64,000 nt of DNA from Alcaligenes faecalis (GCF_002443155.1 NZ_CP023667.1:2232001-2296000), one strand, 5' to 3'. Counted from the first letter of the stretch, positions 8,069 through 18,642 are shown. The notes: a model not told the origin generated them from the sequence alone. A program made the numbers and translations.

Positions 8069-9376
8069 TTATGCCTCGGAGGGCGCGAACTGCTCGGCTT
8101 CGGTCGAACCGGCCAGTGCGGTTGTCGAGGACTTACCGGCTTCAACTGTCTGGGTGACAGCGTCAAAGTAGCCTGTACCCACTTCGCGCTGGTGTTTCAC
8201 CGCGGTAAAGCCCAGTGGTGCCGCGGCGAACTCTTTTTCCTGCAGTTGAACGAAGGCGCTCATCTGGTTGCGGGCGTAGCCGTGAGCCAGTTCGAACATG
8301 CCGTAGTTCAGTGCGTGGAAACCAGCCAGGGTGATGAACTGGAACTTGTAGCCCATGGCACCGAGCTCGCGCTGGAACTTGGCAATGGTGGCGTCGTCCA
8401 GGTTCTTCTTCCAGTTGAACGATGGCGAGCAGTTGTAGGACAGCAGCTTGCCAGGGAACTGACGGTGGATGGCTTCCGCAAAGCGGCGAGCGTATTCCAG
8501 ATCCGGGGTGGAAGTTTCGCACCAGACCAGGTCGGCGTAAGGAGCGTAGGCCAGACCACGGGCAATGGCTTGATCCAGACCGGCACGAGTGCGGTAGAAG
8601 CCTTCAACCGTACGCTCGTCCAGAATGAAGGGGCGATCGTACTCGTCCACATCGCTGGTGATCAGGTCCGCTGCGTCCGCATCGGTACGGGCAACCAGAA
8701 TCGTGGGAACGTCCAGAACGTCGGCAGCCAGACGAGCAGCCACCAGCTTAGAGATGGCTTCACGAGTGGGCACCAGCACCTTGCCACCCAAGTGACCACA
8801 CTTCTTGGCCGAAGCCAGCTGGTCCTCGAAGTGAACGCCAGCAGCGCCCGCCACAATCATGGCTTTCATCAGTTCAAATGCGTTCAGCACGCCACCGAAA
8901 CCGGCTTCCGCGTCGGCCACGATAGGAGCGAAGTAATCCACGTAGCCTTCGTCACCTGGGTTCACCCCTTCCATCCACTGGATCTGATCACAGCGGGCCA
9001 GGGAGTTGTTGATGCGACGCACCACGGAAGGCACCGAGTTAACGGGGTACAGCGATTGGTCAGGGTACATTTCGCCGGCGCTGTTGGCATCGCCAGCCAC
9101 TTGCCAACCCGACAGGTAAATCGCTTTCAAACCAGCCTTGACCTGTTGCATGGCCTGGTTACCCGTCAGGGCGCCCAGTGCATTCACAAAGGGTTCCTGA
9201 TTGATGGACTGCCACAGACGCTCAGCGCCACGGCGAGCCAGAGTGTGCTCCTCGACCAGAGAACCACGCAAACGAATTACTTCCTCAGCGGTGTAACCAC
9301 GCTTGATACCTTGCCAGCGTGGATCTTCTGCCCAGCGTTTTTGCAAATTGCGGATCTCAGTTTCTCGAGCATTCAT
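8069..9376 (-). CDS. aceA: Isocitrate lyase
   Basis: Cleaves isocitrate to succinate and glyoxylate, the first step of the glyoxylate bypass, allowing growth on acetate and on compounds degraded to acetyl-CoA. The 435-residue protein has the catalytic signature KKCGH near residue 190 and the upstream metal-binding segment EAGFGG. The length matches the E. coli enzyme (434). The ATG follows TAGGAG at a good distance, and a strong terminator follows the gene, so it is monocistronic. No malate synthase gene is in the window. The enzyme complements the phenylacetate pathway further along, whose products enter as acetyl-CoA and succinyl-CoA. Confidence 0.97.
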   Translation of the reverse strand: MNARETEIRNLQKRWAEDPRWQGIKRGYTAEEVIRLRGSLVEEHTLARRGAERLWQSINQEPFVNALGALTGNQAMQQVKAGLKAIYLSGWQVAGDANSAGEMYPDQSLYPVNSVPSVVRRINNSLARCDQIQWMEGVNPGDEGYVDYFAPIVADAEAGFGGVLNAFELMKAMIVAGAAGVHFEDQLASAKKCGHLGGKVLVPTREAISKLVAARLAADVLDVPTILVARTDADAADLITSDVDEYDRPFILDERTVEGFYRTRAGLDQAIARGLAYAPYADLVWCETSTPDLEYARRFAEAIHRQFPGKLLSYNCSPSFNWKKNLDDATIAKFQRELGAMGYKFQFITLAGFHALNYGMFELAHGYARNQMSAFVQLQEKEFAAAPLGFTAVKHQREVGTGYFDAVTQTVEAGKSSTTALAGSTEAEQFAPSEA

Positions 9377-9684
9377 GATGGACTCCTAAGATGGATTGAA
9401 CAGTGAACAAGATGACTACAGTCTACCCAAATGCTGCACCGCAACCATGTTTTCTATCTTATATAAGAGTAATTATTTTTCTGTTTAATATCATATAGAT
9501 AAATAAATAATTTCGAGATATGAAATGACTTACCTGTTTGTGAAATGAAAAACTGTGCGACGCGACAGGCGTTTTTTGCATACTGAGACAAGGATTTCAC
9601 AATGTGGGATAATCGTCTTTATGCTGCCCGGTGAGCGCCTGCTCGCTGCACCGGTTTCCTGTTTTATTTCTGCAGTACCCGCCA
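9377..9684. other. Divergent aceA/queF intergenic region
   Basis: AT-rich near aceA, with a palindrome CTTATATAAG at 9458-9467 that may belong to the aceA promoter or an operator. The queF side carries the promoter and leader hairpin listed separately. No gene is visible. Confidence 0.6.
9585..9613 (+). promoter_or_regulatory. Sigma70-like promoter of queF
   Basis: GAGACA (9585-9590), a 17-base spacer and GATAAT (9608-9613) predict a start near 9620. The leader then forms a hairpin CCGGTG/CACCGG at 9628-9654 with an inner AGCG/CGCT pairing. Confidence 0.6.
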
Positions 9685-10512
9685 ATGAGCAACACCTCCC
9701 CTCTAAAAGACTCGCCTCTTGGGCACGATGTGGTTTATCCCACACAGTACGATCCCAGCGTCCTGTTTGGCATTGAGCGCTCCCTGAACCGCCAGGCGCT
9801 CCAAGTTCCCGAGCAATGGAATGGTGCCGATATCTGGAACGGTTACGAAATCTCCTGGCTCAATCCCAAAGGAAAGCCCGTTGTCGCCCTGGCACGCTTT
9901 GTCATTCCCTGGAATAGTCCACGCATCATTGAATCCAAGTCCTTCAAGCTTTATCTGAACTCGTTCAATGATGAAGTGGTGGAAGATATGGCCAGTCTTG
10001 TGCAGCGCATGGAGCACGACTTGAGCGCGGTTGCCGGTGCTGCCGTCAATGTGACGCTGATTCCGCTTGGCGCCTTGAACGGTCAGCCCATCAGCCAGTT
10101 GGAAGGCCACTGCATTGATGAGCTGGACATCAGCATTCAGGACTACACGCCACAAAGTGGTTTGCTGAAATGCCTCCCAAATGCCCCCATTGTGACCGAG
10201 TCCCTGGTGTCCGATTTGCTCAAGTCCAATTGCCCTGTCACCGGCCAGCCCGACTGGGGCAGCGTGCAAGTGCGGTACACCGGTCCGCAGATTGATCCTG
10301 CTTCCTTGCTACGCTATATCGTTTCGCTGCGCCGTCACACCGAGTTCCATGAGCATTGTGTAGAGCGCCTGTACAGCGATATTTTGCAAAGCTGCCAGCC
10401 TGAACGTTTGCTGGTGTACGCGCGTTATACCCGCCGCGGCGGCCTGGACATCAATCCCTGGCGCAGCAGCCACGCGGATAGCGTGGACGAACCTCGACTG
10501 GCGCGTCAGTGA
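9685..10512 (+). CDS. queF: NADPH-dependent preQ0 reductase QueF
   Basis: Reduces 7-cyano-7-deazaguanine (preQ0) to preQ1 in the synthesis of the tRNA nucleoside queuosine. At about 275 residues it is the long, two-domain form seen in E. coli. The N-terminal half carries the QueF NADPH motif ESKSFKLYLNSFN, and the catalytic cysteine lies in SNCPVTGQPDWG in the C-terminal half, followed by the substrate-binding glutamate region (HTEFHEHCVE). The start MSNTSPLKD is chosen because an upstream in-frame ATG adds a stretch untypical of the family. No other queuosine gene is adjacent. Confidence 0.95.
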   Translation: MSNTSPLKDSPLGHDVVYPTQYDPSVLFGIERSLNRQALQVPEQWNGADIWNGYEISWLNPKGKPVVALARFVIPWNSPRIIESKSFKLYLNSFNDEVVEDMASLVQRMEHDLSAVAGAAVNVTLIPLGALNGQPISQLEGHCIDELDISIQDYTPQSGLLKCLPNAPIVTESLVSDLLKSNCPVTGQPDWGSVQVRYTGPQIDPASLLRYIVSLRRHTEFHEHCVERLYSDILQSCQPERLLVYARYTRRGGLDINPWRSSHADSVDEPRLARQ

Positions 10513-10617
10513 TCTCTATATAAAGCCCGCTAGGGATGTTTGAACCAGGAGGGCCAATACGCCTTTCTGGATTCAAGGTGCCAAGCCCCGCAGCAAGACG
10601 CAGTCAGGGCAAGAAAA

Positions 10618-10648
10618 AACCCCAAAAACTTGACAGGTTTTTGGGGTT
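10618..10648. terminator. Bidirectional intrinsic terminator between queF and MFS gene
   Basis: A 12-base stem AACCCCAAAAAC/GTTTTTGGGGTT with A and T runs on either side lies between two convergent genes. Confidence 0.8.
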
Positions 10649-10692
10649 CTCTTTTAGGGCTGTCCAAGTAGCCATGAATAGCTTCAAGCCAA

Positions 10693-11943
10693 TCAGGATT
10701 TGGTCGCACGACTTACGGTAGAAGCCACATACACCGCCAGGCCGGCCGCAGTCCAATACCCGATGGCTGCGCCGTACCAGGGAGCCTGGGTCAAGCCCAC
10801 GTCCAGCAGCAAACCGAAGCCTACTGGCGCCAGAGAAGAGCCCACGTCCATGCCCGAATACACCAGGCCGTATACCGCGCCGGTAGACCCTTTGGGGGTG
10901 ACACGGCGTATCAGCATGTCCCGCGACGGCGAGGCAATGCCCGAGCAGAAACCAGCCGCCCCCACCACAAACAAGGCCAGTGACGGCATGACCCAGCCCG
11001 CGCCCAGCACCAGCAGCAAAGCCCCGGATACGCATAGAGACACAAACACAATGACTTCAGAGCGTGGTGTGGTGGAAGCAATGAAGCCGCCTACGAACAT
11101 GCCCGCGGCCGAAGCCAGCATGAAGCCGGACAAGGCCGTACCCGCCGTCACCTTATCAATGCCATAGGTGTTGTGCAGCATGGGGATGGTGTAGTTCTGC
11201 ACCACCGCCATGGCTGCCGTCGCAAAGGCGAAGAACAGGAAGGCACCCCACAAGGAGGGACGCGACAGCAAGGTAGACAAGGTCGTCCAGACCGACTCCT
11301 TGGCCTGCGGACGCGCAGGCGCTGCTCCCGAGGCCGTGCGCCCTGCCAAGGCATCCCGGTTCATCAGAACCAGCACCAGAATGGCCGCAATCAAGGCTGC
11401 CGCCGAGAGTACAGCAACGCGCCAGTTGAAATAGATGGTCAGCGTGGTGATAAAGACCGGCGTCAAGGCCCAGCCCAGATTCCCCGTCAAACCGTGTGCG
11501 CTAAAAGCGTGACCCAAACGAGCCGGGCTGACACGGTGATTCAGGATGGAATAATCCACCGGATGAAACACGGCATTGCCCACGCCACCGATCAAGGCCG
11601 CCGCCAGCAACATACCATAGCCATTGGCCGTACCGATCAGCAAGGCCGCTACCACAAAACAGGACAGGCCCACCTTCAGGACCGGCAAGGCGCCGATGCG
11701 GTCAACCAGAAAACCGGAAGAAGCCTGCCCAAAACAGGACACCAGATAAAAGGTGGTTACCAGACCGCCCAAGGTCAGGAAGTCGTAACCGAATTCCTGG
11801 CCCAGGGAGATATACAGTGTGGGCAGAATCAGCTGAAAGAAGTGCGAACTGGCGTGTGCAATACCGATGACACCAATAACCCGCCAGTCCTGCGAACCGT
11901 CGGGCCCCGCCCCGTCCAGCGTCCTTGTTGATGAATTAGCCAT
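10693..11943 (-). CDS. Major facilitator superfamily transporter (12 helices)
   Basis: A 416-residue integral membrane protein with about 12 hydrophobic helices. The loop between helices 2 and 3 carries GFLVDRIGALPVLKVG, the MFS motif A pattern; the central loop near residue 195-215 is charged. HASSHFFQLILPTLY near the start resembles the fosmidomycin-resistance-like MFS group, but the substrate cannot be told from sequence. The ATG at 11943 is five bases after the pgsA stop, so it is probably cotranscribed with pgsA; the longer frame reading back into pgsA was rejected. Confidence 0.85.
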   Translation of the reverse strand: MANSSTRTLDGAGPDGSQDWRVIGVIGIAHASSHFFQLILPTLYISLGQEFGYDFLTLGGLVTTFYLVSCFGQASSGFLVDRIGALPVLKVGLSCFVVAALLIGTANGYGMLLAAALIGGVGNAVFHPVDYSILNHRVSPARLGHAFSAHGLTGNLGWALTPVFITTLTIYFNWRVAVLSAAALIAAILVLVLMNRDALAGRTASGAAPARPQAKESVWTTLSTLLSRPSLWGAFLFFAFATAAMAVVQNYTIPMLHNTYGIDKVTAGTALSGFMLASAAGMFVGGFIASTTPRSEVIVFVSLCVSGALLLVLGAGWVMPSLALFVVGAAGFCSGIASPSRDMLIRRVTPKGSTGAVYGLVYSGMDVGSSLAPVGFGLLLDVGLTQAPWYGAAIGYWTAAGLAVYVASTVSRATKS

Positions 11944-11948
11944 TTGTC

Positions 11949-12521
11949 TTAGAGTTGCTTTTTCTTGATTTCCGGCCAGGCCTTTTGCAAGTAGTAGCAC
12001 ATGGACCAGACCGTCAGGACTGCGGCGACAATAATCAGGGCTTGCCCAATGATCCGTGTCGGCAAGCCCATAACAGGCGACCAGTACAGCAGACAAGGAA
12101 TGGCAACCATTTGCGCCGCAGTTTTGAATTTACCCAAGCGGTGAACAGCCACACTACCACTGGCACCAATCTTGGCCATCCATTCCCGCAATGCCGAAAT
12201 GGTGATTTCGCGGCCAATAATAATCAGCGCGATAAAGGCATCCACACGGCCCAGATCCAGCAAGACCAGCAAGGCAGCGCTGACCATGAGCTTGTCCGCA
12301 ACCGGGTCCAGAAAGGCGCCGAAGGAGGACGTCTGGTTCCAGCGACGAGCCAGCCAGCCGTCAAACCAGTCCGTAGCGGCGGCCACGATAAACACCGAAG
12401 CGGCCCACAGATCGCGTGTTTCCATGCTCAGCCAATCCGCTGGCAGATAAAACAGGGCGACGATCAAGGGGATCAGAACGATGCGAAGCCACGTCAGGGC
12501 TATGGGCAGATTAAAAGGCAT
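11949..12521 (-). CDS. pgsA: CDP-diacylglycerol-glycerol-3-phosphate 3-phosphatidyltransferase
   Basis: Inner-membrane enzyme making phosphatidylglycerol phosphate, the committed step to phosphatidylglycerol and cardiolipin. The 190-residue protein has the CDP-alcohol phosphotransferase signature DGWLARRWNQ followed by GAFLDPVAD, giving the DG-x2-AR-x8-G-x3-D-x3-D pattern at about residues 64-86. Several hydrophobic helices follow. Length and motif are as expected. It lies downstream of uvrC, an arrangement common in proteobacteria, and upstream of an MFS gene in the same orientation. Confidence 0.96.
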   Translation of the reverse strand: MPFNLPIALTWLRIVLIPLIVALFYLPADWLSMETRDLWAASVFIVAAATDWFDGWLARRWNQTSSFGAFLDPVADKLMVSAALLVLLDLGRVDAFIALIIIGREITISALREWMAKIGASGSVAVHRLGKFKTAAQMVAIPCLLYWSPVMGLPTRIIGQALIIVAAVLTVWSMCYYLQKAWPEIKKKQL

Positions 12522-12560
12522 AGCTTGGATACCAACCTAATTTAAAACAAAGGCTCTCGC

Positions 12561-14384
12561 CTATCGTAAAGCATGATAAATGCGTTCGGCCAGTTCAGTG
12601 GATATTCCATCAACCGCACTAAGCTCATCAATACTTGCATCGGCGACCCCGCTGAAACCACCAAAGCGAGCCAGCAGACGCTGACGCCGTTTGGCGCCAA
12701 TCCCGTCAATATCTTCCAGGCGTGACACATTGCGCGTTTTGGCACGTTGGGCACGCATGCCCGTAATGGCAAAACGGTGCGCTTCATCACGCACCTGAGC
12801 GACCAGCATCAAGGCCGCAGACTCCACACCCAACGCCACAGGCGGGCGATCATCGGCAAACACCAGAGTTTCCAGACCTACTTTACGCTTTTCACCCTTG
12901 GCAACGCCGACCAGAACATGAATATCCAGGCCCAGTTCTACAAAAACCTGGCGCGCGATCTCCACCTGGCCCTTGCCGCCATCAATCAAAACAATGTCGG
13001 GCAAAGGTGCCAAACCTTCGGCAACCCGCGAGAAACGTCGGTTCAGCACCTGGCGCATGGCCGCATAATCGTCACCCGGCGTGATGCCTGCAATGTTGTA
13101 GCGGCGATAAAGCGAATTCTGCATCTCGTGGTGTTTATAAACCACACAGGAGGCTTGAGTGGCCTCCCCTGCCGTATGGCTGATATCGAAACATTCAATG
13201 TGCAGGGTATCGAGCTGGGCCTCATCCAGGTCCAGCTGCAGCGCTTCAGCCAGGGCTCGGGTTCGATCGGCACGGGCGGTAGATTCGCTCAATACTCGGG
13301 CCAGTGCCAGGCCGGCATTCTTGGTAGCCTGCTCCAGCCAGATCTTGCGCACCCCTTGCGGACGCACCACAACGCGCGCCTTCACGCCAGTTTGCTCGGC
13401 CAGCAGCGGCATCAGGTCCGCATCGGGCAAAGCGTGCGAACAGACCAGAACCGGCGGCATGCGGCGCTCCAGATAGTGCTGGGCGATAAATGCCGCCAGC
13501 ACATCACTGGGAGTGTCATCGTTGATTTGTGTGGGGAAGAACGCGCGGTCGCCCAGGTGACGGCCACCGCGCACCATGGCCATGTTCACACAGAACTTAC
13601 CACCGGCGTTCAGCACCACAATAATGTCCACATCTTCCTTGCCCACCTGCTCCATGCTTTGCTGTTGCAGTACGGCGGACAAGGCTTTCATCTGGTCGCG
13701 CAAAATCGCTGCCTGCTCGAAATCCAGCGAGTCCGAGGCCTGCATCATGCGCTCTTGCAGCTCGCCCAGGATTTCAGAGGTATTGCCGTCCAGAAAGCTG
13801 ATGGCGCGCTGCACATCCAGTTGATACTGCTCGGGCGAGATCAGGTTCACACAGGGTGCCGAACAGCGCCCGATCTGATGCAGCAAACAGGGGCGGCTAC
13901 GATTGGCGTAGACACTGTCCTCACAGGTCCGCAAACGGAACACCCGCTGCAGGATCTGAATGGTTTCACGCACCGCCCAGGAGTTGGGATAAGGACCGAA
14001 GAAATGCCCCTTTCCGCTGGTACTGCCCCGGTAGTAGGCAATACGAGGCGCCTGGTGGGCGCTGATCATCAGGTAGGGGTAGGACTTGTCGTCCCGGAAA
14101 AGAATGTTGTAGCGCGGTCGCAGACGCTTGATGAGGTTGTTTTCCAGCAGCAAGGCCTCGGCCTCGCTGCGGGTGACGGTGACCTCGATGCGCGCGACGC
14201 GCGCCACCATATGGGCAATACGGGGACTGCTCAGCGTTTTCTGGAAGTACGAGCTGACACGGCGCTTGAGATCACGCGCCTTGCCCACATACAGTACCTC
14301 GCCCTGTTCGTCGATGTGCCGGTACACGCCCGGCAGATTCGGCAAATCAGACAGATAGGATTTTAGATTGAAGTCCGCGGGCAT
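12561..14384 (-). CDS. uvrC: UvrABC excinuclease subunit C
   Basis: Makes both incisions in nucleotide excision repair. The protein (about 607 residues) opens with a GIY-YIG nuclease domain ([20 protein letters not shown]), then a UVR motif for UvrB contact (near 200-235), a central RNase H-like endonuclease domain with IDGGKGQ, and C-terminal helix-hairpin-helix repeats ([13 protein letters not shown]). The start at [11 protein letters not shown] fits family N-termini; an ATG five codons earlier (14399) is also possible and neither has a clear ribosome site. Both starts overlap the end of nagZ, suggesting coupling in the nagZ-uvrC-pgsA series. Confidence 0.97.
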   Translation of the reverse strand: MPADFNLKSYLSDLPNLPGVYRHIDEQGEVLYVGKARDLKRRVSSYFQKTLSSPRIAHMVARVARIEVTVTRSEAEALLLENNLIKRLRPRYNILFRDDKSYPYLMISAHQAPRIAYYRGSTSGKGHFFGPYPNSWAVRETIQILQRVFRLRTCEDSVYANRSRPCLLHQIGRCSAPCVNLISPEQYQLDVQRAISFLDGNTSEILGELQERMMQASDSLDFEQAAILRDQMKALSAVLQQQSMEQVGKEDVDIIVVLNAGGKFCVNMAMVRGGRHLGDRAFFPTQINDDTPSDVLAAFIAQHYLERRMPPVLVCSHALPDADLMPLLAEQTGVKARVVVRPQGVRKIWLEQATKNAGLALARVLSESTARADRTRALAEALQLDLDEAQLDTLHIECFDISHTAGEATQASCVVYKHHEMQNSLYRRYNIAGITPGDDYAAMRQVLNRRFSRVAEGLAPLPDIVLIDGGKGQVEIARQVFVELGLDIHVLVGVAKGEKRKVGLETLVFADDRPPVALGVESAALMLVAQVRDEAHRFAITGMRAQRAKTRNVSRLEDIDGIGAKRRQRLLARFGGFSGVADASIDELSAVDGISTELAERIYHALR

Positions 14385-15402
14385 ATTGATAGTGTTCATC
14401 CGCTTGCAAAGCGTCCCAATCCAAGGCTGGCGTGGTGGGCATCAGACGACGAATGCGGTTTTGCGATTCTTCGGAAATCGTGAAATCCAGGCGCGAGAGC
14501 AAGTCGTCGGCCAGATCAGGACGATTGCATACCAGCACCATGTCGCAACCGGCCCCCAAGGCGGCCTGAGCACGTGCCAGGATATCGCCCACTACGGTGG
14601 CGCCTTCCATGGTCAGGTCGTCGGAGAAGATCACGCCATCATAGGCCAGGGCCTTGCGCAGCACACGCTGAATCCAGTATGGCGAGAAGCCGGCTGGCAG
14701 CGGGTCTACTTTGGAATAGATCACGTGAGCAGGCATGACGGAGGGCAGCTGCAAGGTGCCCAGCCAGCCGTAAGGGGCAGCATCCTCGTCCAGAATCTCT
14801 TCCAGCGTACGGTCGTCCACGGGAATCTCGTGGTGCGAATCCGCCTCTACGCCGCCATGACCGGGAAAATGCTTGCCGCAGGCAGCCATACCGGCCTTGT
14901 TCAAACCACGGATCAAGCCAGCGGCCAACATGGAGACGGCGCGAGGATTACGGTGGAAGGAACGATCACCAATGACCTTGCTGACACCCCAGTCCAGATC
15001 CAGTACCGGCGTAAAGCTCATGTCCACGCCGCAAGCGCGCAGCTCGGCCGCCAGCACATAGCCCGTATCGGCGGCCACCGCAGCGGCCTTGACGGCATCG
15101 CGCGTCCACAATTGACCCAACTGGCTCATGGCGGGCAGCGTGGTAAAGCCATCCTCGCGGAAACGCTGCACCCGGCCACCCTCGTGGTCCACGGCGATCA
15201 GCAAGGGCTCATCACGCGCGTCGTGAATGGACTGGCACAGGGCGGTCAGCTGAGCACGGTTTTCAAAGTTGCGGCTGAACAGGATCACGCCACCGACCAG
15301 CGGATGACGCAGGCGCTCGCGCTCCTGATCCGTCAGGACCATGCCCTGCACGTCCACCATGACCGGGCCCGGAGGCAGTACTGCTTGCGAGGAAGAACTC
15401 AT
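14347..15402 (-). CDS. nagZ: Beta-N-acetylhexosaminidase NagZ (glycoside hydrolase family 3)
   Basis: Cytoplasmic enzyme that removes N-acetylglucosamine from anhydromuropeptides during cell wall recycling. The 351-residue protein has the family motif [18 protein letters not shown] near residues 180-197, containing the catalytic His/Asp pair, and [12 protein letters not shown] near the start. Its product pool can influence AmpC induction in bacteria that have that circuit. Its ATG overlaps the acpS stop by ATGA, and its 3' end overlaps the uvrC start, so acpS-nagZ-uvrC-pgsA-MFS probably form one transcription unit. Confidence 0.96.
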   Translation of the reverse strand: MSSSSQAVLPPGPVMVDVQGMVLTDQERERLRHPLVGGVILFSRNFENRAQLTALCQSIHDARDEPLLIAVDHEGGRVQRFREDGFTTLPAMSQLGQLWTRDAVKAAAVAADTGYVLAAELRACGVDMSFTPVLDLDWGVSKVIGDRSFHRNPRAVSMLAAGLIRGLNKAGMAACGKHFPGHGGVEADSHHEIPVDDRTLEEILDEDAAPYGWLGTLQLPSVMPAHVIYSKVDPLPAGFSPYWIQRVLRKALAYDGVIFSDDLTMEGATVVGDILARAQAALGAGCDMVLVCNRPDLADDLLSRLDFTISEESQNRIRRLMPTTPALDWDALQADEHYQYARGLQSKILSV

Positions 15403-15857
15403 TTAGTGTCAGACTCAGCTAAGGATAAGGAAGGAATGGCAGGCGCTTTGGCTTCCAGCACTACAAAGGCCATGGCCATATCGGATTCATCAGTCAGGGA
15501 AATATGAACAGCCCCGAAGCGGGCGTCAAACCAGCTTTGCAGATCCGCGGACAGGCGCACCATCGGGCGGCCGCCAGGCGCATTCAGGGTTTGCATGCGC
15601 GACCAGGCCATGGGCATGCGCATGCCCAGCCCCACCGCTTTGGAAAAGGCTTCCTTGGCCGCGAAACGCGTGGCCAGATAACGCAGGCCGCGCACCGGGT
15701 CGCGTGCCTGACGGCGAGCATAAACTTCCCGCTCCTGCTCGCCCAGGATGCGCTTTACAAAGCGATCACCATGACGAGCCAAGGCGCGCTCGATCCGCTC
15801 GATACGGATCAGGTCGGTGCCGATGCCGGCAATCAAACCGGACGGTATTGGGGGCAT
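15399..15857 (-). CDS. acpS: Holo-acyl carrier protein synthase
   Basis: Transfers 4'-phosphopantetheine from CoA to apo-acyl carrier protein. The protein (152 residues) shows the AcpS motifs [18 protein letters not shown] near the N-terminus and [21 protein letters not shown], the WxxKEAxxK-type site. The family is usually near 125-140 residues; the C-terminal tail ([13 protein letters not shown]) accounts for the extra length. The ATG at 15857 was preferred to the long upstream frame, which has no family similarity. In many relatives the preceding gene is pdxJ, but here a terminator and paaK lie upstream. Confidence 0.93.
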   Translation of the reverse strand: MPPIPSGLIAGIGTDLIRIERIERALARHGDRFVKRILGEQEREVYARRQARDPVRGLRYLATRFAAKEAFSKAVGLGMRMPMAWSRMQTLNAPGGRPMVRLSADLQSWFDARFGAVHISLTDESDMAMAFVVLEAKAPAIPSLSLAESDTK

Positions 15858-15935
15858 GATGTCATCAGAAAAAATACAGCGAAAACGGCTTGGGCCGCCT
15901 ACCAGCTTGCAATGATACCGTGAGAGCGCAGAATA

Positions 15936-15970
15936 CAAAAACGGCCCTGCCAGAGCAGAGCCGTTTTTTT
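15936..15970 (-). terminator. Intrinsic terminator after paaK
   Basis: Stem AACGGC/GCCGTT with T run on the minus strand and A/T runs on both sides lies 20-50 bases after the paaK stop. It separates the paa cluster from acpS, although acpS begins inside or just past it. Confidence 0.65.
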
Positions 15971-15989
15971 CGACTTCAAGCAAGCCGAC

Positions 15990-17303
15990 TTAGAACGCGC
16001 GCTTGTCGATCACCCGTTTGGCCTTGCCGGTCACAGTACGCTCGACCATGCCGGAGGACTGCACACGGATACGTGCGCTAACGCCAATAAAGGTCTTGAT
16101 GGAGTGAGTCAAACGACGGGCCAGTTGCTCGCGCTGGGCTTCATTCAAATGATTGAACTCGGCACGCACTTCCACCAGAATTTCCAGCTCGTCCATATTG
16201 CCGTTACGGCTCAGAACCAGTTGGTACTGGGCAGCCAGCTCAGGCATTTTCAGAACCAGTTCTTCGACCTGGGTCGGGAACAGGTTCACACCACGCACAA
16301 TCAGCATATCGTCGCTGCGGCCAGTGATCTTGCCAATGCGGCGCATGCTGCGCGAAGTGGGCGGCAACAGTTGTGTCAGGTCGCGAGTACGGTAGCGAAT
16401 GACGGGCATGGCTTCCTTGCTCAGCGAGGTAAAGACCAGTTCACCGCTTTCACCCTCGGCCACAGGCTCGCCGGTTTCAGGGTTGATGATTTCGGGGTAG
16501 AAATGGTCTTCCCACACCACTGGGCCGTCCTTGCTTTCCACACACTCCATGGCTACACCCGGGCCCATCACTTCGGACAGACCGTAGATGTCCACGGCGT
16601 CGATGCCAGCGCGCTGCTCAATATCCAGACGCATCTGGCCTGTCCAGGGCTCGGCACCAAAAATACCGATACGCAAGGAGGTATCGCGTGGGTCCATGCC
16701 CTGGCGCTCGATCTCTTCCACGATATTGCAGAAGTACGAGGGGGTAACCAGAATCACGTCGGGACGGAAATCCTGAATCAGCTGAACTTGTTTTTCAGTC
16801 TGACCACCGGACATGGGAACCACGGTACAACCCAGACGCTCGGCACCGTAGTGCGCACCCAGACCGCCGGTGAACAGGCCGTAGCCGTAAGCCACGTGGG
16901 CAATGTCACCCGGACGGGCACCGGCCGCCCACATGGAACGGGCAAACAAGTCTGCCCAGGTGGAAATGTCCTTGGCGGTATAGCCAACCACGGTAGGCTT
17001 GCCCGTGGTGCCGCTGGACGCGTGAACGCGTGCTACCTGTTCGCGGGGAACCGCAAACATCTTGAAGGGGTAGTTGTCACGCAGGTCCTGCTTGGTCGTG
17101 AAGGGGAACTTGGAAATATCCGACAATTGCTTCAAATCGTCGGGGTGCACGCCCGCTTCATCAAATTTCTGCCGGTAATGCGGCACATTGTCGTAAGCAT
17201 GCTTTAGCGTCCATTTCAGACGCTCCAGCTGCACATTACGGATTTCGTCAACACTTGCATGCTCGATGGCATCGCGGCCAACCTGTTCTTTAATTGCTGT
17301 CAT
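15990..17303 (-). CDS. paaK: Phenylacetate-CoA ligase
   Basis: Activates phenylacetate to phenylacetyl-CoA with ATP, the entry step of the aerobic phenylacetate pathway. The 437-residue protein has the AMP-forming ligase P-loop HASSGTTGKPTVVGYT near residue 89-105 and the downstream DIYGLSEVMGPGVA and RDL segments. The C-terminal TGRSDDMLIVRGVNLFP is typical of PaaK. It is the last gene of the cluster and ends before a terminator. Length is normal for the family. Confidence 0.97.
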   Translation of the reverse strand: MTAIKEQVGRDAIEHASVDEIRNVQLERLKWTLKHAYDNVPHYRQKFDEAGVHPDDLKQLSDISKFPFTTKQDLRDNYPFKMFAVPREQVARVHASSGTTGKPTVVGYTAKDISTWADLFARSMWAAGARPGDIAHVAYGYGLFTGGLGAHYGAERLGCTVVPMSGGQTEKQVQLIQDFRPDVILVTPSYFCNIVEEIERQGMDPRDTSLRIGIFGAEPWTGQMRLDIEQRAGIDAVDIYGLSEVMGPGVAMECVESKDGPVVWEDHFYPEIINPETGEPVAEGESGELVFTSLSKEAMPVIRYRTRDLTQLLPPTSRSMRRIGKITGRSDDMLIVRGVNLFPTQVEELVLKMPELAAQYQLVLSRNGNMDELEILVEVRAEFNHLNEAQREQLARRLTHSIKTFIGVSARIRVQSSGMVERTVTGKAKRVIDKRAF

Positions 17304-17375
17304 GGTGTACTCCTGCCCTGCCGCTGGTGTGGTACTACCGCCCCCCCGGGTCTACAGGGTATGTATCGTCAAAAG

Positions 17376-17837
17376 TTATTTTTTTTCAATCCCGCCCAAT
17401 ACCGTGCCATTTAGCCGGTACGAGCGCCCACGGAACAAGGCAACGCGCTTGTCGTTCTGGTTGACCACCTCGATGTCATACACACCCGTGCGGCCTGCCA
17501 GGGAAGCCTCGACGGCGCGAGCTGTCAGAACATCCCCTTCAAAGGCAGGTGCCAGGTAATCGATGGTGCAGCCGGACGCAACGGTCGGTGCATTGCGAGA
17601 ATTGCAGGCAAACGCAAATGTGCTGTCGGCCAAGGCAAAAATGAAACCACCGTGACAGGTCTTGTGGCCGTTGAGCATGTCGGCGCGCACCGTCATGCTC
17701 ATATTGGCCGCACCCGGTGCCACGCTGTCCAGGCTCAGGCCCAGGCCCTGAGAGGCCTGGTCATTGCCATACATATACTCGCTGACCTGTTGGGCCAGCG
17801 CTTGTGGGTCTTCAACAGCAAGTGCGTTGCTTTGCAT
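17376..17837 (-). CDS. paaI: Phenylacetate pathway hotdog thioesterase PaaI
   Basis: Hotdog-fold acyl-CoA thioesterase of 153 residues, thought to rescue CoA trapped in dead-end ring-hydroxylated intermediates. The diagnostic motif NGHKTCHGGFIFALADSTFAFA is centred near residue 55, with the catalytic Asp in the ALAD segment. Its ATG overlaps the paaG stop (TAATG), showing coupling. The gap to paaK (about 70 bases) holds no obvious structure. Confidence 0.95.
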   Translation of the reverse strand: MQSNALAVEDPQALAQQVSEYMYGNDQASQGLGLSLDSVAPGAANMSMTVRADMLNGHKTCHGGFIFALADSTFAFACNSRNAPTVASGCTIDYLAPAFEGDVLTARAVEASLAGRTGVYDIEVVNQNDKRVALFRGRSYRLNGTVLGGIEKK

Positions 17838-18628
17838 TACTTTCCTTTGAATTGGGGGGCACGTTTGCCCAGGAATGCATTAACACCCTCGCGATAATCC
17901 TCGGATGCACCCAGTTCACGCATCAAGTCGCGTTCCAGATCCAACTGTTGATCAAGCGAATGGGCATCACTGGCATAAATCGCTTTCTTGGCATAGGCCA
18001 GACCTTTGGTCGGGGCCTGGGCAAAATGGGCGGCCAGCTCATTCAGGCGAGCCTGGAACGCGTCGTCATCCACACATTCCCAGATCAGGCCCCACTGAGC
18101 CGCCTGCTCGGCCGAGAGCTTATCGCCCAGCAAAGACAGACCCATGGCGCGTGCTGTACCCACCAGACGCGGCAAGAAGAAGGTACCGCCGGTATCGGGC
18201 AAGAGGCCCAAGCGGCAGAAAGGCTGGATGAAGCTGGCCGAGCGGGTGGCGATCACGATGTCACCGGCCAGAGCCAGGTTGGCACCGGCACCGGCAGCCA
18301 CACCGTTGACACCCACCACCACAGGGGCCGCCAGCGCGCGCAGGCGACGCACCAGCGGTGCGTAGTATTTCTCGATGGTGCCACCCAGATCCACGGGAGC
18401 ATCACCGGCGCTCATCTGACGCTCGGACAAATCCTGACCCGCGCAAAAGCCACGGCCATTACCCGTCAGAATCAGTACGCGCAGATCCGCGCACTGTTCG
18501 ACTTTATCCAGCGCCTGAGCCAGCTCACCGTGCATATCGGCCGTAAAGCTGTTGAGCTTGTCGGGACGGTTCAAGGTAATGCGTGCTACGCCATTTTCCA
18601 GCTGAAATTGAATACTTTGGTCAGTCAC
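17837..18628 (-). CDS. paaG: 1,2-epoxyphenylacetyl-CoA isomerase PaaG
   Basis: Crotonase-fold enzyme that isomerises ring-1,2-epoxyphenylacetyl-CoA to the oxepin form before ring opening. The 263-residue protein has the crotonase oxyanion segments GNGRGFCAGQDLSER and GVNGVAAGAGANLALAGD, and the Asp in RLGLLPDTGGTFFLPRLVG marks PaaG rather than a plain enoyl-CoA hydratase. The start is supported by GGAGGG upstream. It sits between paaN and paaI. PaaF, the related hydratase, is not in this window. Confidence 0.94.
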   Translation of the reverse strand: MTDQSIQFQLENGVARITLNRPDKLNSFTADMHGELAQALDKVEQCADLRVLILTGNGRGFCAGQDLSERQMSAGDAPVDLGGTIEKYYAPLVRRLRALAAPVVVGVNGVAAGAGANLALAGDIVIATRSASFIQPFCRLGLLPDTGGTFFLPRLVGTARAMGLSLLGDKLSAEQAAQWGLIWECVDDDAFQARLNELAAHFAQAPTKGLAYAKKAIYASDAHSLDQQLDLERDLMRELGASEDYREGVNAFLGKRAPQFKGK

Positions 18629-18642
18629 CTGGCCACCCTCCT

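Noticed and set aside
9614..9684. preQ1 riboswitch before queF
   Set aside because: The leader has a stem-loop but lacks the A-rich tail that would pair into the loop of a preQ1-I aptamer, and nothing suggests class II or III.
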